NCBI RefSeq assembly: GCF_000003605.2
Contig: NW_003141809.1
Coordinates: forward strand, 200,645 to 241,115
Source of the DNA: Saccoglossus kowalevskii
Lineage: Eukaryota > Hemichordata > Enteropneusta > Harrimaniidae
Direction: 5' to 3'
DNA length: 40,471 bases
This document shows, one piece after another, positions 40,050 through 40,471 of the stretch. Made by a program: the position numbers and the translations under genes. Every line of letters starts with the position of its first letter. Within the stretch, counting starts at the first letter, position 1. The notes under the pieces were generated by a model. That model was given only the letters and a program-made list of their open reading frames with translations, had not been told where the DNA came from and made no database searches.

Positions 40050-40471
40050 TTTATTATTTATTTGCCGGTACTACTCGAGTATTTGCCCTCTGTGTTTGGC
40101 CTTGACATGCAAGATTAAACCACAACAATTTACAAAACAATACAAAATATATTGAAAATGAAATAAAAGATATAAAATGAAAAAAAAAATGTTGAACGGT
40201 ATTACAATGTGAGAAGCATACACCAACGGGCAAGCATTCAATACTAACCTTTAACACAAATATTTAAAATCATCCCGGACGTACCACTCTGAGTGCTATT
40301 CTGTGTACTCTACGGACTGACTCTATTTCTTTCGAAAAAAAATCATCACACACTATTTCTTCAAATAAAAACGAAAGAAAAACCGCGGCGTAAACTGCCA
40401 CCCATAGCCCACTATACAAGCTGACACGCCGTAGCAACCAAGCGCATTTGAGCCAGCCGTATACCGGTATA

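Larger units (their letters stand above)
39251..40471. other. Upstream intergenic DNA
   Basis: It contains the pentanucleotide array and the family-D hairpin. The last ~170 bases are relatively GC-rich (GAAAAACCGCGGCGTAAACT, GCCGTAGCAACC) and might begin another gene's promoter, but no exon can be supported. Confidence 0.45.

Noticed and set aside
40425-40445. X-box at the right edge (CGTAGCAACC)
   Set aside because: Only one half-site fits and it is 2 kb upstream of the start codon.

Overview
The window is nuclear DNA of an animal, most likely a marine invertebrate. It is AT-rich, has spliceosomal GT-AG introns of roughly 130 bp to 15.6 kb, is littered with short foldback (MITE-like) transposons, a tRNA-derived SINE and minisatellites, and contains two scaffold gaps (450 N and 50 N). 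I cannot name the species from sequence alone. A lophotrochozoan or a non-vertebrate deuterostome are both plausible.

One protein-coding gene can be supported. It lies on the minus strand, starts with an ATG at 38365 and runs off the left edge of the window. I resolved 19 coding exons by matching open frame, splice sites and intron phase. They hold about 3.0 kb of coding sequence, roughly 1,010 codons. The first ~250 residues are a disordered Ser/Pro/Arg-rich head with three Thr-Pro-Arg tripeptides. The rest is an almost uninterrupted heptad-repeat coiled coil, broken by one linker that carries an Arg-Arg-Arg-Ser site and a Cys-x-x-Cys pair. The layout resembles large centrosomal or ciliary-rootlet coiled-coil proteins, but I do not recognise a specific orthologue and give no gene symbol. 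No prokaryotic, viral or CRISPR feature is visible.

Layout from right to left, following the gene: 40471-38366 is upstream DNA with a perfect-looking foldback element and a pentanucleotide microsatellite. Exon 1 is at 38365-38042. A 15.6 kb first intron (38041-22398) holds repeats and a scatter of RFX/X-box-like palindromes. Exons 2-4 lie at 22397-19648, and exon 3 carries an apparent one-base frameshift. A 5.1 kb interval with the 450-N gap must hide at least one exon. A dense block of exons (14558-4419) follows, many in phase 0 and several with lengths that are exact multiples of one heptad (21 nt). The last exon seen is at 983-932.

The most distinctive observations are the heptad-quantised, phase-0 exon block, the X-box-like palindromes in intron 1 of a possible ciliary/centrosomal gene, and several families of foldback elements, including one element nested inside another. 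All repeat-family names used here (A to F) are local labels.
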